Below are positions 1 through 5,277 of a DNA stretch of 5,709 bases, in pieces. Within the stretch, counting starts at the first letter, position 1. Each line of letters begins with the position of its first letter. The position numbers were made by a program, and so were the translations under genes. Source of the stretch: Candidatus Omnitrophota bacterium. GTDB lineage: Bacteria; Omnitrophota; Gorgyraeia; 2-02-FULL-51-18. Under the pieces are notes generated by a model. The model saw nothing but the letters and a program-made list of their open reading frames with translations. It was not told where the DNA came from and did not search any database. Location: positions 1-5,709 of the forward strand of contig JAHFFM010000132.1 of NCBI GenBank assembly GCA_023247935.1, given 5' to 3'.

Positions 1-501
1 AGACTATTCCCTGTGTCCGGGCTGCGGTCTTTTTTTTATGATGATTTGCCGTGGTGGCTGCAATGTTTTGATTTGCTTTGGCATTTGACGCTCCCAATTT
101 TGATTCTTAGTTTGGCGGGGGTGGCCGCGTTTTCGCGTTATGTGAAAAGCTCCATGGAAGAAGTGCTGCAAAAAGATTTTATCCGTTCGGCGCGTGCTCG
201 AGGCTTATCCGAATATGAAGTCATTTACGGGCATGCGCTCAAAAACGCACTCTTGCCCGTGATTACTTTGCTGGGGCTTTCTATTCCCGGCCTTTTGGGC
301 GGAAGCGTTGTCTTAGAATCTGTTTTTTCCATTCCGGGGATGGGGCGGCTTTTTTATGGCTCCGTGCTTTCGAGAGATTATCCGGTGATTATGGGGATTT
401 TGGTGCTGGGCGCTGTTTTGACGCTTTTGGGCAATGCGCTTGCGGATTTTGCTTATGCGATGGCTGACCCGAGAATACGCGTTCCTGGGAAGGCGTCATG
501 A
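1..501 (+). CDS. DppB-like ABC transporter permease, C-terminal part (5' end outside window)
   Basis: Integral membrane permease of the peptide/nickel ABC importer class; with its DppC-like partner it should form the inner-membrane channel. The frame is open at base 1 (reading RLFPVSG), so about the last 166 residues are present and the true start lies to the left. The family usually has 300-340 residues, so about half is missing. The EAA-type cytoplasmic loop that docks on the ATPases is visible at about bases 178-258 (ARARGLSEYEVIYGHALKN followed by LLPVIT), and the IPGMG stretch and closing DPRIR are typical of DppB. Hydrophobic segments flank the loop (about bases 80-140, 250-300 and 385-450). 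The stop overlaps the next start as ATGA, which indicates coupled translation. The family call is firm; the substrate cannot be read from this subunit. Confidence 0.9.
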   Translation, partial: RLFPVSGLRSFFYDDLPWWLQCFDLLWHLTLPILILSLAGVAAFSRYVKSSMEEVLQKDFIRSARARGLSEYEVIYGHALKNALLPVITLLGLSIPGLLGGSVVLESVFSIPGMGRLFYGSVLSRDYPVIMGILVLGAVLTLLGNALADFAYAMADPRIRVPGKAS

Positions 502-1271
502 AATTCGCCAGGATTTGGCTGGGAGCCTGGGTGATTTTGGCGTTTGTTTCACCCTTTCTTTTTAGAGCGTATGCGGTTGAAACGCATGTGGACGTGGCTT
601 TGACAGGACCTTCTTTGGCGCATTTATGCGGCACGGATTCTTTGGGCCGGGATTTATTTTTTCGGATTCTCCTGGGAAGTTCGGTGTCGCTGGGGGTGAG
701 CGCGGGCGCTGTGCTTTTGACGCTTTTTTTGGGCGCTTGGCTTGGAGCCATTGCGGGTTATTTTGGCGGAGTCCGGGAAAAGTTTATTCTCGGGATGATT
801 GATTTGTTTTTATGTTTTCCCGCGTTTTTTTTGATTTTGGCTGTGATTGCCGTGCTGGGTTCCAGTGTTTGGAATCTTGTTTGGGTGTTGGCCGTGACAA
901 GCTGGATGGGAGTGGCGCGATTGGTTCGGGCTGAAGTGCTGAGTTTGAAAGAAAGGGAATTTATTTGGGCGGCAAAAGCGCTTGGAGCGGGTTCGTTCCG
1001 AATTATTTCCAAGCATTTGATTCCCAATTCGATGGCGCCGCTGCGAGTGGCGGCGGTGCTGGCGCTTTCAAGCGCGATTTTGACGGAAGCGGGTTTGAGT
1101 TTTTTGGGAATCGGGGTTCAGCCTCCGACGCCGAGCTGGGGAAATTTACTCATGGAAGGAAAGTCGACGCTGGGAGCCGCGTGGTGGGTGATGTTTTTCC
1201 CGGGTACGGCGGTTTTTTTGACCGTATTTTCTTTGAACACGCTTGGGGAATCTTTTAACCGTGGCAAATGA
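498..1271 (+). CDS. DppC-like ABC transporter permease
   Basis: Second permease of the peptide/nickel-type importer, 257 residues, slightly short for DppC (usually 270-300). Following one N-terminal hydrophobic segment (about 6-22), the family hallmark GTDSLGRDLFFR is at 45-56. More membrane segments follow at about 65-88, 100-121, 124-141, 182-205 and 228-248. The EAA loop lies at about 157-177 (AAKALGAGSFRIISKHLIPN), followed by GLSFLGIGVQPP and PSWGNLL, both typical of DppC. The ATG overlaps the upstream stop as ATGA, with a GGGAAGG ribosome site at 487-493, 4 nt upstream. The 3' end overlaps the next gene by 11 nt. The many TTT phenylalanine codons create T runs of 7-8, but the frame is intact throughout. 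The family is clear; the substrate is not. Confidence 0.93.
   Translation: MKFARIWLGAWVILAFVSPFLFRAYAVETHVDVALTGPSLAHLCGTDSLGRDLFFRILLGSSVSLGVSAGAVLLTLFLGAWLGAIAGYFGGVREKFILGMIDLFLCFPAFFLILAVIAVLGSSVWNLVWVLAVTSWMGVARLVRAEVLSLKEREFIWAAKALGAGSFRIISKHLIPNSMAPLRVAAVLALSSAILTEAGLSFLGIGVQPPTPSWGNLLMEGKSTLGAAWWVMFFPGTAVFLTVFSLNTLGESFNRGK
1245..1250 (+). promoter_or_regulatory. Ribosome binding site that decides the DppD-like start
   Basis: GGGGAA lies inside the end of the dppC-like gene, 10 nt before the GTG at 1261. It supports GTG 1261 over the TTG at 1243, which would have no such site and would add six residues before the conserved N-terminus. Confidence 0.5.
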
Positions 1272-2088
1272 GCTGATTTTGAAAGTTGAAAATTTAACGA
1301 TTTCTTACCCCGCGGGTGATTCGCATAAAACCGTGGTGAACGAGGTGTCCTTTGAAATTCCAAAAGGCGGCTGGGTTTGTCTGGTGGGTGAATCCGGTTC
1401 CGGTAAAACGCAAACGGCATTGGCGTTAACCCGGCTTTTGAATGGCGCGCAAGTTTCGGGCTCGGTTTTATGGTATGACGAAGCGCCTGAGCCGCATAAT
1501 ATTTTGAGATTTTCTCCGGACGCGCTGCGTGAGCTCAGGGGCTCATCCGTTTCTTATATTTTTCAAAATCCAAGCGCATCGCTGAATCCCGTGATGAAAA
1601 TTGGGGAGCAAATGCTCGAAACGTATTTGGCGCATTTCAACAGCAGTTTGCATGAAGCGGAAAAAGCGTCGCTGGTCAGTCTCGCGGAAGCGCATTTGCC
1701 GGAACCCAAAAAAGTTTTCAACCAATACCCGCATCAATTATCCGGCGGAATGAAGCAGCGGGTGATGATTGCCATGGCCTTGATGACCGGCCCCAAACTT
1801 TTGATTGCGGATGAACCCACAAGTTCCCTGGACGTCACGATTGAAAAAGGAATCATTGATTCGTTGACGGACATTCGTAATGAATGGAAGCTGAGCTATC
1901 TGTTGATTACACATCATATTGGCCTGGCACTGCGCACGGCGGACCGGATTTATGTGATGAAAGACGGGCGAATCCTTGAGCGAATGGACCGCTCTAAAGA
2001 AGGCTTTTCTCCAAAAGAAAATTACACCCAAAAACTTTTAAATGCCGGACTTGAAAAAGTGAAGCCCAAAACCATGTTGGAGGTTTAG
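1261..2088 (+). CDS. DppD-like ABC transporter ATP-binding protein
   Basis: Cytoplasmic ATPase that powers the importer together with the DppF-like subunit. From GTG 1261 it has 275 residues. All motifs are present in order: Walker A GESGSGKT at 43-50, Q-loop Q102 in IFQNP, signature LSGGMKQR at 160-167, Walker B LLIADE at 180-185, D-loop SSLD at 188-191 and H-loop H218 in LLITHH. The usual Asp after the switch His is His here (THH rather than THD), a minor change. The extended C-terminal tail of peptide-transport ATPases is nearly absent: only YTQKLLNAGLE and about a dozen residues follow. DppD/OppD are typically about 330 residues and NikD about 254, so length alone leaves peptide and nickel both possible. 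It overlaps the permease gene by 11 nt and ends 4 nt before the next ATPase. Confidence 0.92.
   Translation: MANELILKVENLTISYPAGDSHKTVVNEVSFEIPKGGWVCLVGESGSGKTQTALALTRLLNGAQVSGSVLWYDEAPEPHNILRFSPDALRELRGSSVSYIFQNPSASLNPVMKIGEQMLETYLAHFNSSLHEAEKASLVSLAEAHLPEPKKVFNQYPHQLSGGMKQRVMIAMALMTGPKLLIADEPTSSLDVTIEKGIIDSLTDIRNEWKLSYLLITHHIGLALRTADRIYVMKDGRILERMDRSKEGFSPKENYTQKLLNAGLEKVKPKTMLEV
2079..2083 (+). promoter_or_regulatory. Ribosome binding site for the DppF-like gene
   Basis: GGAGG at the very end of the DppD-like gene sits 9 nt before the GTG at 2093. It supports this non-ATG start, which also places the conserved LDVKDLRKSF stretch at the N-terminus as in the family. Confidence 0.7.
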
Positions 2089-2092
2089 CGAA

Positions 2093-2800
2093 GTGGCCGT
2101 GCTGGATGTAAAAGATTTGAGAAAAAGTTTTGACGGACGGTATTACGTTCTTAAAGACGTGTCATTTTCTATTTTAAAAGGGGAAGTGGTCGGGGTTGTG
2201 GGCGAATCCGGTTCCGGGAAATCCACGCTTTTAAAAATTTTAATGGGACTTTTGAAACCGGATTCAGGCTTGATTGAATTCCAGGAAAAAAACCGGCAAA
2301 TTATTTTCCAGGACCCTGCGGGATCCTTTGATCCGCTCCTGACAATCGGTGCGTCTTTGACGGAAGCGCTGATTTTAAACGGCCAAAAAAACAAGGCGCT
2401 CATAAGGCAAATTATTTTGAGTTTGCTTGAATCCGTGGAGCTTGCGCCTGACTTGGCCGACCGTTTCCCTCATCAGATTTCAGGGGGTCAGTGCCAAAGA
2501 GCGGCTATCGCTCGTGCTTTGAGCCGTCAACCGGGCCTTTTATTTTGCGATGAACCGGTTTCTTCGCTCGACTCCTTGTCCCAGGCTAAAATTTTAAATC
2601 TTTTCTTAAAACTCCAAAAAGAAAAGCAAATCAGCCTTCTTTTTGCTTCCCATGACCTGCGCGCGGTGCGGCATCTTTGCGACCGGGTTTTGGTGTTAAA
2701 AGAAGGTCAGATTCGCGAGTCCGGTCCCACGTCCCAAGTCTTTGAAAATCCTCAGGATTCGTACACCCGGGAGCTGATTTCGGCCGCCGGGATTGCGTAA
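2093..2800 (+). CDS. DppF-like ABC transporter ATP-binding protein
   Basis: Second ATPase of the importer, expected to pair with the DppD-like subunit. It has 235 residues from GTG 2093. Motifs: Walker A GESGSGKS at 37-44, Q-loop Q73 in IIFQDP, signature ISGGQCQR at 129-136, Walker B LLFCDE at 149-154, D-loop SSLD at 157-160 and H-loop H187 in FASHD. It is well short of OppF/DppF (about 320-335) and even below NikE (about 268). The region between strand 1 and the Q-loop is compact, and the oligopeptide-type C-terminal extension is reduced to SYTRELISAAGIA. It is the last gene of the operon as seen here. No obvious hairpin terminator follows before the next promoter. The ABC ATPase call is firm; peptide versus metal substrate is undecided. 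Confidence 0.92.
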   Translation: MAVLDVKDLRKSFDGRYYVLKDVSFSILKGEVVGVVGESGSGKSTLLKILMGLLKPDSGLIEFQEKNRQIIFQDPAGSFDPLLTIGASLTEALILNGQKNKALIRQIILSLLESVELAPDLADRFPHQISGGQCQRAAIARALSRQPGLLFCDEPVSSLDSLSQAKILNLFLKLQKEKQISLLFASHDLRAVRHLCDRVLVLKEGQIRESGPTSQVFENPQDSYTRELISAAGIA

Positions 2801-2820
2801 TCCCTGTCTTAAGCGTTTTC

Positions 2821-2849
2821 TTGCAAGGTTTATTCCGAAGCTCTATAAT
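2821..2849 (+). promoter_or_regulatory. Sigma70-type promoter for glgC-thiG
   Basis: TTGCAA (2821-2826, 4 of 6 matches to TTGACA) is followed after exactly 17 nt by a perfect TATAAT (2844-2849), in the only intergenic gap between the transporter operon and glgC. Transcription would be expected to begin about 6-8 nt after the -10 box, near 2856, only about 5 nt before the glgC ATG at 2861. No Shine-Dalgarno sequence is visible in the pyrimidine-rich TCTTTCTCCT just before the ATG. Promoter activity is inferred from sequence match and position only. Confidence 0.65.
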
Positions 2850-2860
2850 ATCTTTCTCCT

Positions 2861-4087
2861 ATGAAAAAACTCCTTACTTTTCTCATGGCAGGCGGCAAGG
2901 GTGAGAGGCTCCATCCTTTAACAAAGGATAGGACGAAGCCTGCCGTGCCGTTTGGCGGCATTTACCGCATTGTGGATTTCACGCTTTCCAATTGCATTAA
3001 TTCAGGTGTGCGCAATATTTACGTTCTTGTTCAGTATAAATCCATGTCTTTAGCGCGCCACATCCGCATGGGCTGGAACGTGCTTAATTCCGAAGTCGGC
3101 GAATTTATCGACGTTTTGCCGGCGCAGCAGCGTATTGATGAGCATTGGTATCAGGGCACTGCGGATGCGATTTACCAAAACCTTTATTCCATTCACAGCG
3201 AAAATCCGGACCAGGTTTTGATTTTGGCGGGTGATCATATTTACAAAATGAATTATAAATTGATGCTCGATTTTCATCGCGAGAACAAAGCGAATCTGAC
3301 GATCGGCGTGGTGCCGGTGCCCATTGAAGAAGCGAAAGATCTGGGCGTGATTCAAGTGGACAACCAAAACACCGTTGTGGGATTTATTGAAAAACCGCGG
3401 AATCCTCAATGTGTTCCCGGCCGCCCGAACATGGCGTACGGCTCCATGGGAATTTATATTTTTGACCGGGAGACATTGGAAGAAGAATTGACGGAAGACG
3501 CCAAAAAAGACACGGCGCATGATTTCGGAAAAAACATTATTCCCCAAATTATCGAAAAAGGAAAAAGCAAGGTCAAGGCGTACCAATTCGTGGACATGAA
3601 TCAAAAGGACGCGCATTATTGGCGCGACGTCGGTACTTTGGATGCGTATTACGAAGCCAATATTGATTTGATCCAGGTGACCCCGCATTTCAATGTGTAT
3701 GACCGCGAATGGCCTATTCGTACGTATCAGCTTCAGTATCCGCCGGCCAAATTTGTGTTTAATCAGGAAACCAGCGGACGGCGCGGGATTGCCGTGGATT
3801 CTCTGGTCGCGGACGGCTGCATTATTTCGGGCGGCGTCGTGGAGCGTTCGATTTTATCGCCGAATGTGCGTGTGAACAGCTATGCGGAAGTGCAGGATTC
3901 GCTTTTATTGGAAGGCGTTGACGTGGGCCGCTACGCGAAAGTCAAAAACGCGATTATCGACAAACATGCAAAAATTATGCCGAACGCGGTGATTGGATTT
4001 GATAAAGAATTGGATAAAAAAAGATTTACGATTACCCCTAAAGGAATTGTGGTGGTCGAAAAAGGGGCGATTGTAGAAGCGGTTTGA
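2861..4087 (+). CDS. glgC: Glucose-1-phosphate adenylyltransferase (ADP-glucose pyrophosphorylase)
   Basis: Makes ADP-glucose and pyrophosphate from ATP and glucose 1-phosphate, the committed step of bacterial glycogen synthesis; cytosolic, usually a homotetramer. It has 408 residues (E. coli 431, with a longer N-terminus). The nucleotide-binding loop AGGKGERLHPLT is at 10-21, then KPAVPFGG at 26-33 and GDHIYKM at 124-130, whose D125 aligns with catalytic D142 of E. coli. EKP at 177-179 contains K178, the equivalent of glucose-1-phosphate-binding K195. SMGIYIFD is at 195-202, HDFGKNIIP at 220-228 and YWRDVGT at 253-259. The rest, from about 295, is the left-handed beta-helix domain. E. coli K39, the fructose 1,6-bisphosphate lysine, aligns with D23, so allosteric control may differ. 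ATG 2861 is the only start that keeps the nucleotide loop intact. Other glycogen genes are not in view. Confidence 0.96.
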   Translation: MKKLLTFLMAGGKGERLHPLTKDRTKPAVPFGGIYRIVDFTLSNCINSGVRNIYVLVQYKSMSLARHIRMGWNVLNSEVGEFIDVLPAQQRIDEHWYQGTADAIYQNLYSIHSENPDQVLILAGDHIYKMNYKLMLDFHRENKANLTIGVVPVPIEEAKDLGVIQVDNQNTVVGFIEKPRNPQCVPGRPNMAYGSMGIYIFDRETLEEELTEDAKKDTAHDFGKNIIPQIIEKGKSKVKAYQFVDMNQKDAHYWRDVGTLDAYYEANIDLIQVTPHFNVYDREWPIRTYQLQYPPAKFVFNQETSGRRGIAVDSLVADGCIISGGVVERSILSPNVRVNSYAEVQDSLLLEGVDVGRYAKVKNAIIDKHAKIMPNAVIGFDKELDKKRFTITPKGIVVVEKGAIVEAV

Positions 4088-4089
4088 GT

Positions 4090-4881
4090 ATGACAGGTTC
4101 CGGACAGAATACCCTCAAGATTGGTTCTCATGAATTAAAATCCCGGCTCATCGTCGGCACGGGAAAATACGCCACGGCCGAACTCATGGTCAAAGCGCTT
4201 GAAGCTTCGGGTGCGGAGATGGTGACCGTTGCGGTGCGCCGTGTGAATTTGGATCGCACCAAAGAGTCTTTGTTGGACCACATTGACCCCAAAAAATATA
4301 TTTTATTGCCCAACACCGCGGGATGCTACACCAAAGAAGACGCGGTGCGTGTGGCCCGTCTTGGACGCGCGGCCGGACTTTCCAATCTCGTAAAACTGGA
4401 AGTGATTGGCGATGAAATCAGTTTGATGCCGGACACGGAAGCGCTTTTGGCGGCAACGAAAGAATTGGTTAAGGAAGGCTTTGTGGTGATGCCTTATACC
4501 AACGACGACCCCATCATGGCTAAAAAATTGGAAGACGCGGGCGCGGCTTGCGTGATGCCTTTGGCGGCGCCCATTGGTTCGGGCCAGGGAATTTTAAACA
4601 AATTAAACCTGCAATTAATTTTAGAAAAGATTAAAGTTCCGGTGATTGTGGACGCGGGCGTCGGGACAGCTTCTGATGCCGCGGTCGCCATGGAGCTTGG
4701 AGCACATGGTCTCTTGATGAACACGGCGATCGCCGCGGCTAAGGAGCCTGTGAAAATGGCTGAGGCTATGAAGCTTGCGGTGAAAGCGGGGCGCTTGGCT
4801 TATGAAGCAGGAAGAATGGAAAAGAAAATGCATGCCAACGCATCCAGTCCCAAAGCCGGGCTTGTTCCTGTGATTGAATAA
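4090..4881 (+). CDS. thiG: Thiazole synthase
   Basis: Forms the thiazole phosphate of thiamine from 1-deoxy-D-xylulose 5-phosphate, dehydroglycine and sulfur carried by ThiS thiocarboxylate; a cytosolic (beta/alpha)8 enzyme. It has 263 residues, normal for the family. Visible family features: RLIVGTGKYAT at 19-29, VRRVNL at 49-54, LLPNTAGCYT at 72-81 and NLVKLEV at 99-105 with K102 as the Schiff-base lysine. MPLAAPIGSGQG follows, then VIVDAGVGTASDAA (phosphate binding) and GLLMNTAIAAA near the end. ATG 4090 is preferred to the in-frame TTG at 4084. It begins 2 nt after the glgC stop, so the two are probably cotranscribed. The usual partners thiS, thiF or thiH are not adjacent, and no TPP riboswitch is recognisable before glgC or thiG. 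Confidence 0.96.
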   Translation: MTGSGQNTLKIGSHELKSRLIVGTGKYATAELMVKALEASGAEMVTVAVRRVNLDRTKESLLDHIDPKKYILLPNTAGCYTKEDAVRVARLGRAAGLSNLVKLEVIGDEISLMPDTEALLAATKELVKEGFVVMPYTNDDPIMAKKLEDAGAACVMPLAAPIGSGQGILNKLNLQLILEKIKVPVIVDAGVGTASDAAVAMELGAHGLLMNTAIAAAKEPVKMAEAMKLAVKAGRLAYEAGRMEKKMHANASSPKAGLVPVIE

Positions 4882-4890
4882 ACGATCACC

Positions 4891-4933
4891 GTGTCATTGC
4901 GAGGAGCGCAGCGACGAAGTAATCTCTGCGATC
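4891..4933 (+). repeat. Left inverted-repeat arm (43 nt)
   Basis: Begins GTGTCATTGCGAGGAGCG and matches the reverse complement of 5228-5264 at 33 of 37 aligned positions. It carries two extra 3-nt units (one GAG and one ACG) that the right arm lacks. It can also form its own imperfect hairpin, with ATTGC at 4896-4900 against GTAAT at 4919-4923 (one G-U pair). I recall similar TCATTGCGAGGAGCG-type repeats from many bacterial genomes, but cannot check copies here. Confidence 0.85.
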
Positions 4934-4949
4934 GGTCTTGGTTTTGTCC

Positions 4950-5237
4950 ATGTTGACGAAAACCTATTATCTTTATATGATGTCGAATTTTACAAATTCA
5001 GTTATTTATACGGGAGTTACAAATAATCTTGAGCGGCGCGTCTACGAGCATAAAAATAAAATGATCAAGGGGTTTACCGAGCGCTACAACGTTAATAAGC
5101 TCGTCTATTACGAAGCATGTCAAGATATAGCCTCGGCAATCGCTCGCGAGAAGCAGGTTAAAGCTGGATCCCGGAGAAAGAAAGAAGATTTAATTAATTC
5201 AATTAACCCTGAGTGGAGAGAGCTGCAGATCTCATAG
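4950..5237 (+). CDS. Small GIY-YIG endonuclease-like protein
   Basis: A 95-residue single-domain member of the GIY-YIG nuclease superfamily (small stand-alone type, COG2827/UPF0213-like from memory). The GIY strand reads YYLYMM at 6-11 and the YIG strand IYTGVT at 19-24, so Thr replaces Ile in YIG. NLERRVYEH at 26-34 supplies the expected catalytic Arg (probably R30), and AIAREKQVK at 63-71 supplies the metal-binding Glu (E67). NPEWREL at 86-92 is a common ending in this group. All key residues are present, so it is likely active; no extra DNA-binding domain is attached. ATG 4950 is preferred over TTG 4938, since the domain starts directly after it; neither has a convincing ribosome site. The last codons and the stop fall inside the right repeat arm. 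Its biological role is unknown. Confidence 0.9.
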   Translation: MLTKTYYLYMMSNFTNSVIYTGVTNNLERRVYEHKNKMIKGFTERYNVNKLVYYEACQDIASAIAREKQVKAGSRRKKEDLINSINPEWRELQIS

Positions 5238-5264
5238 ATTGCTTCGCTTCGCTCGCAATGACAC
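5228..5264 (+). repeat. Right inverted-repeat arm (37 nt)
   Basis: Reads GATCTCATAGATTGC and ends GCTCGCAATGACAC, the inverted partner of 4891-4933. It has its own hairpin potential: ATTGC at 5238-5242 pairs with GCAAT at 5255-5259. The nuclease stop codon TAG (5235-5237) is inside it, and the leuB ribosome site follows 4 nt after it. Confidence 0.85.
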
Positions 5265-5268
5265 CTTT

Positions 5269-5275
5269 GAGGAGG
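5269..5275 (+). promoter_or_regulatory. Ribosome binding site of the leuB-like gene, close spacing
   Basis: GAGGAGG is a near-perfect Shine-Dalgarno sequence, but only 2 nt (CC) separate it from the ATG at 5278, shorter than the usual 5-9. No other in-frame ATG, GTG or TTG before the conserved IAVIGGDGTGPEV stretch could serve as start, so the ATG stands. Confidence 0.7.
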
Positions 5276-5277
5276 CC

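Larger units (their letters stand above)
4891..5264 (+). mobile_element. Miniature cassette: inverted repeats around a GIY-YIG gene
   Basis: A 374-bp unit bounded by inverted arms at 4891-4933 and 5228-5264, containing a single intact GIY-YIG endonuclease-like gene. It begins 9 nt after the thiG stop and ends 13 nt before the leuB-like ATG, so it fills the intergenic space almost exactly. The outer arm ends are identical for 10 bases (GTGTCATTGC). The gene is about 39% GC by hand count, against about 50% in sampled stretches of thiG and leuB. No direct target-site duplication is evident (left flank CGATCACC, right flank CTTTGAGG), and there is no transposase. That it moves is inference from the structure; the arms and gene are seen directly. 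Confidence 0.65.

Noticed and set aside
30..1219. T runs of 7-8 bases (30-37, 724-730, 825-832, 1213-1219) as possible phase-variation tracts
   Set aside because: They are made of TTT/TTG codons in Phe- and Leu-rich membrane segments, and both permease frames are intact across them.
2801..2860. Rho-independent terminator after the transporter operon
   Set aside because: No GC-rich hairpin followed by a T run is present; only a short CTTAAG palindrome is seen.
2801..2860. TPP riboswitch controlling the downstream thiG
   Set aside because: The gap is only 60 nt, holds no CTGAGA-type THI-box core, and the promoter leaves a leader of only a few bases.
3050..3688. A 212-codon open frame on the minus strand inside glgC
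   Set aside because: It lies wholly within the well-supported glgC gene and its translation resembles no family I know; it is best explained as a shadow of glgC codon use.
4891..5264. CRISPR-like array
   Set aside because: There are only two copies, in inverted orientation and separated by a gene, not direct repeats with even spacers.
4883..5272. Target-site duplication flanking the cassette
   Set aside because: The flanks CGATCACC and CTTTGAGG share no direct repeat longer than expected by chance.
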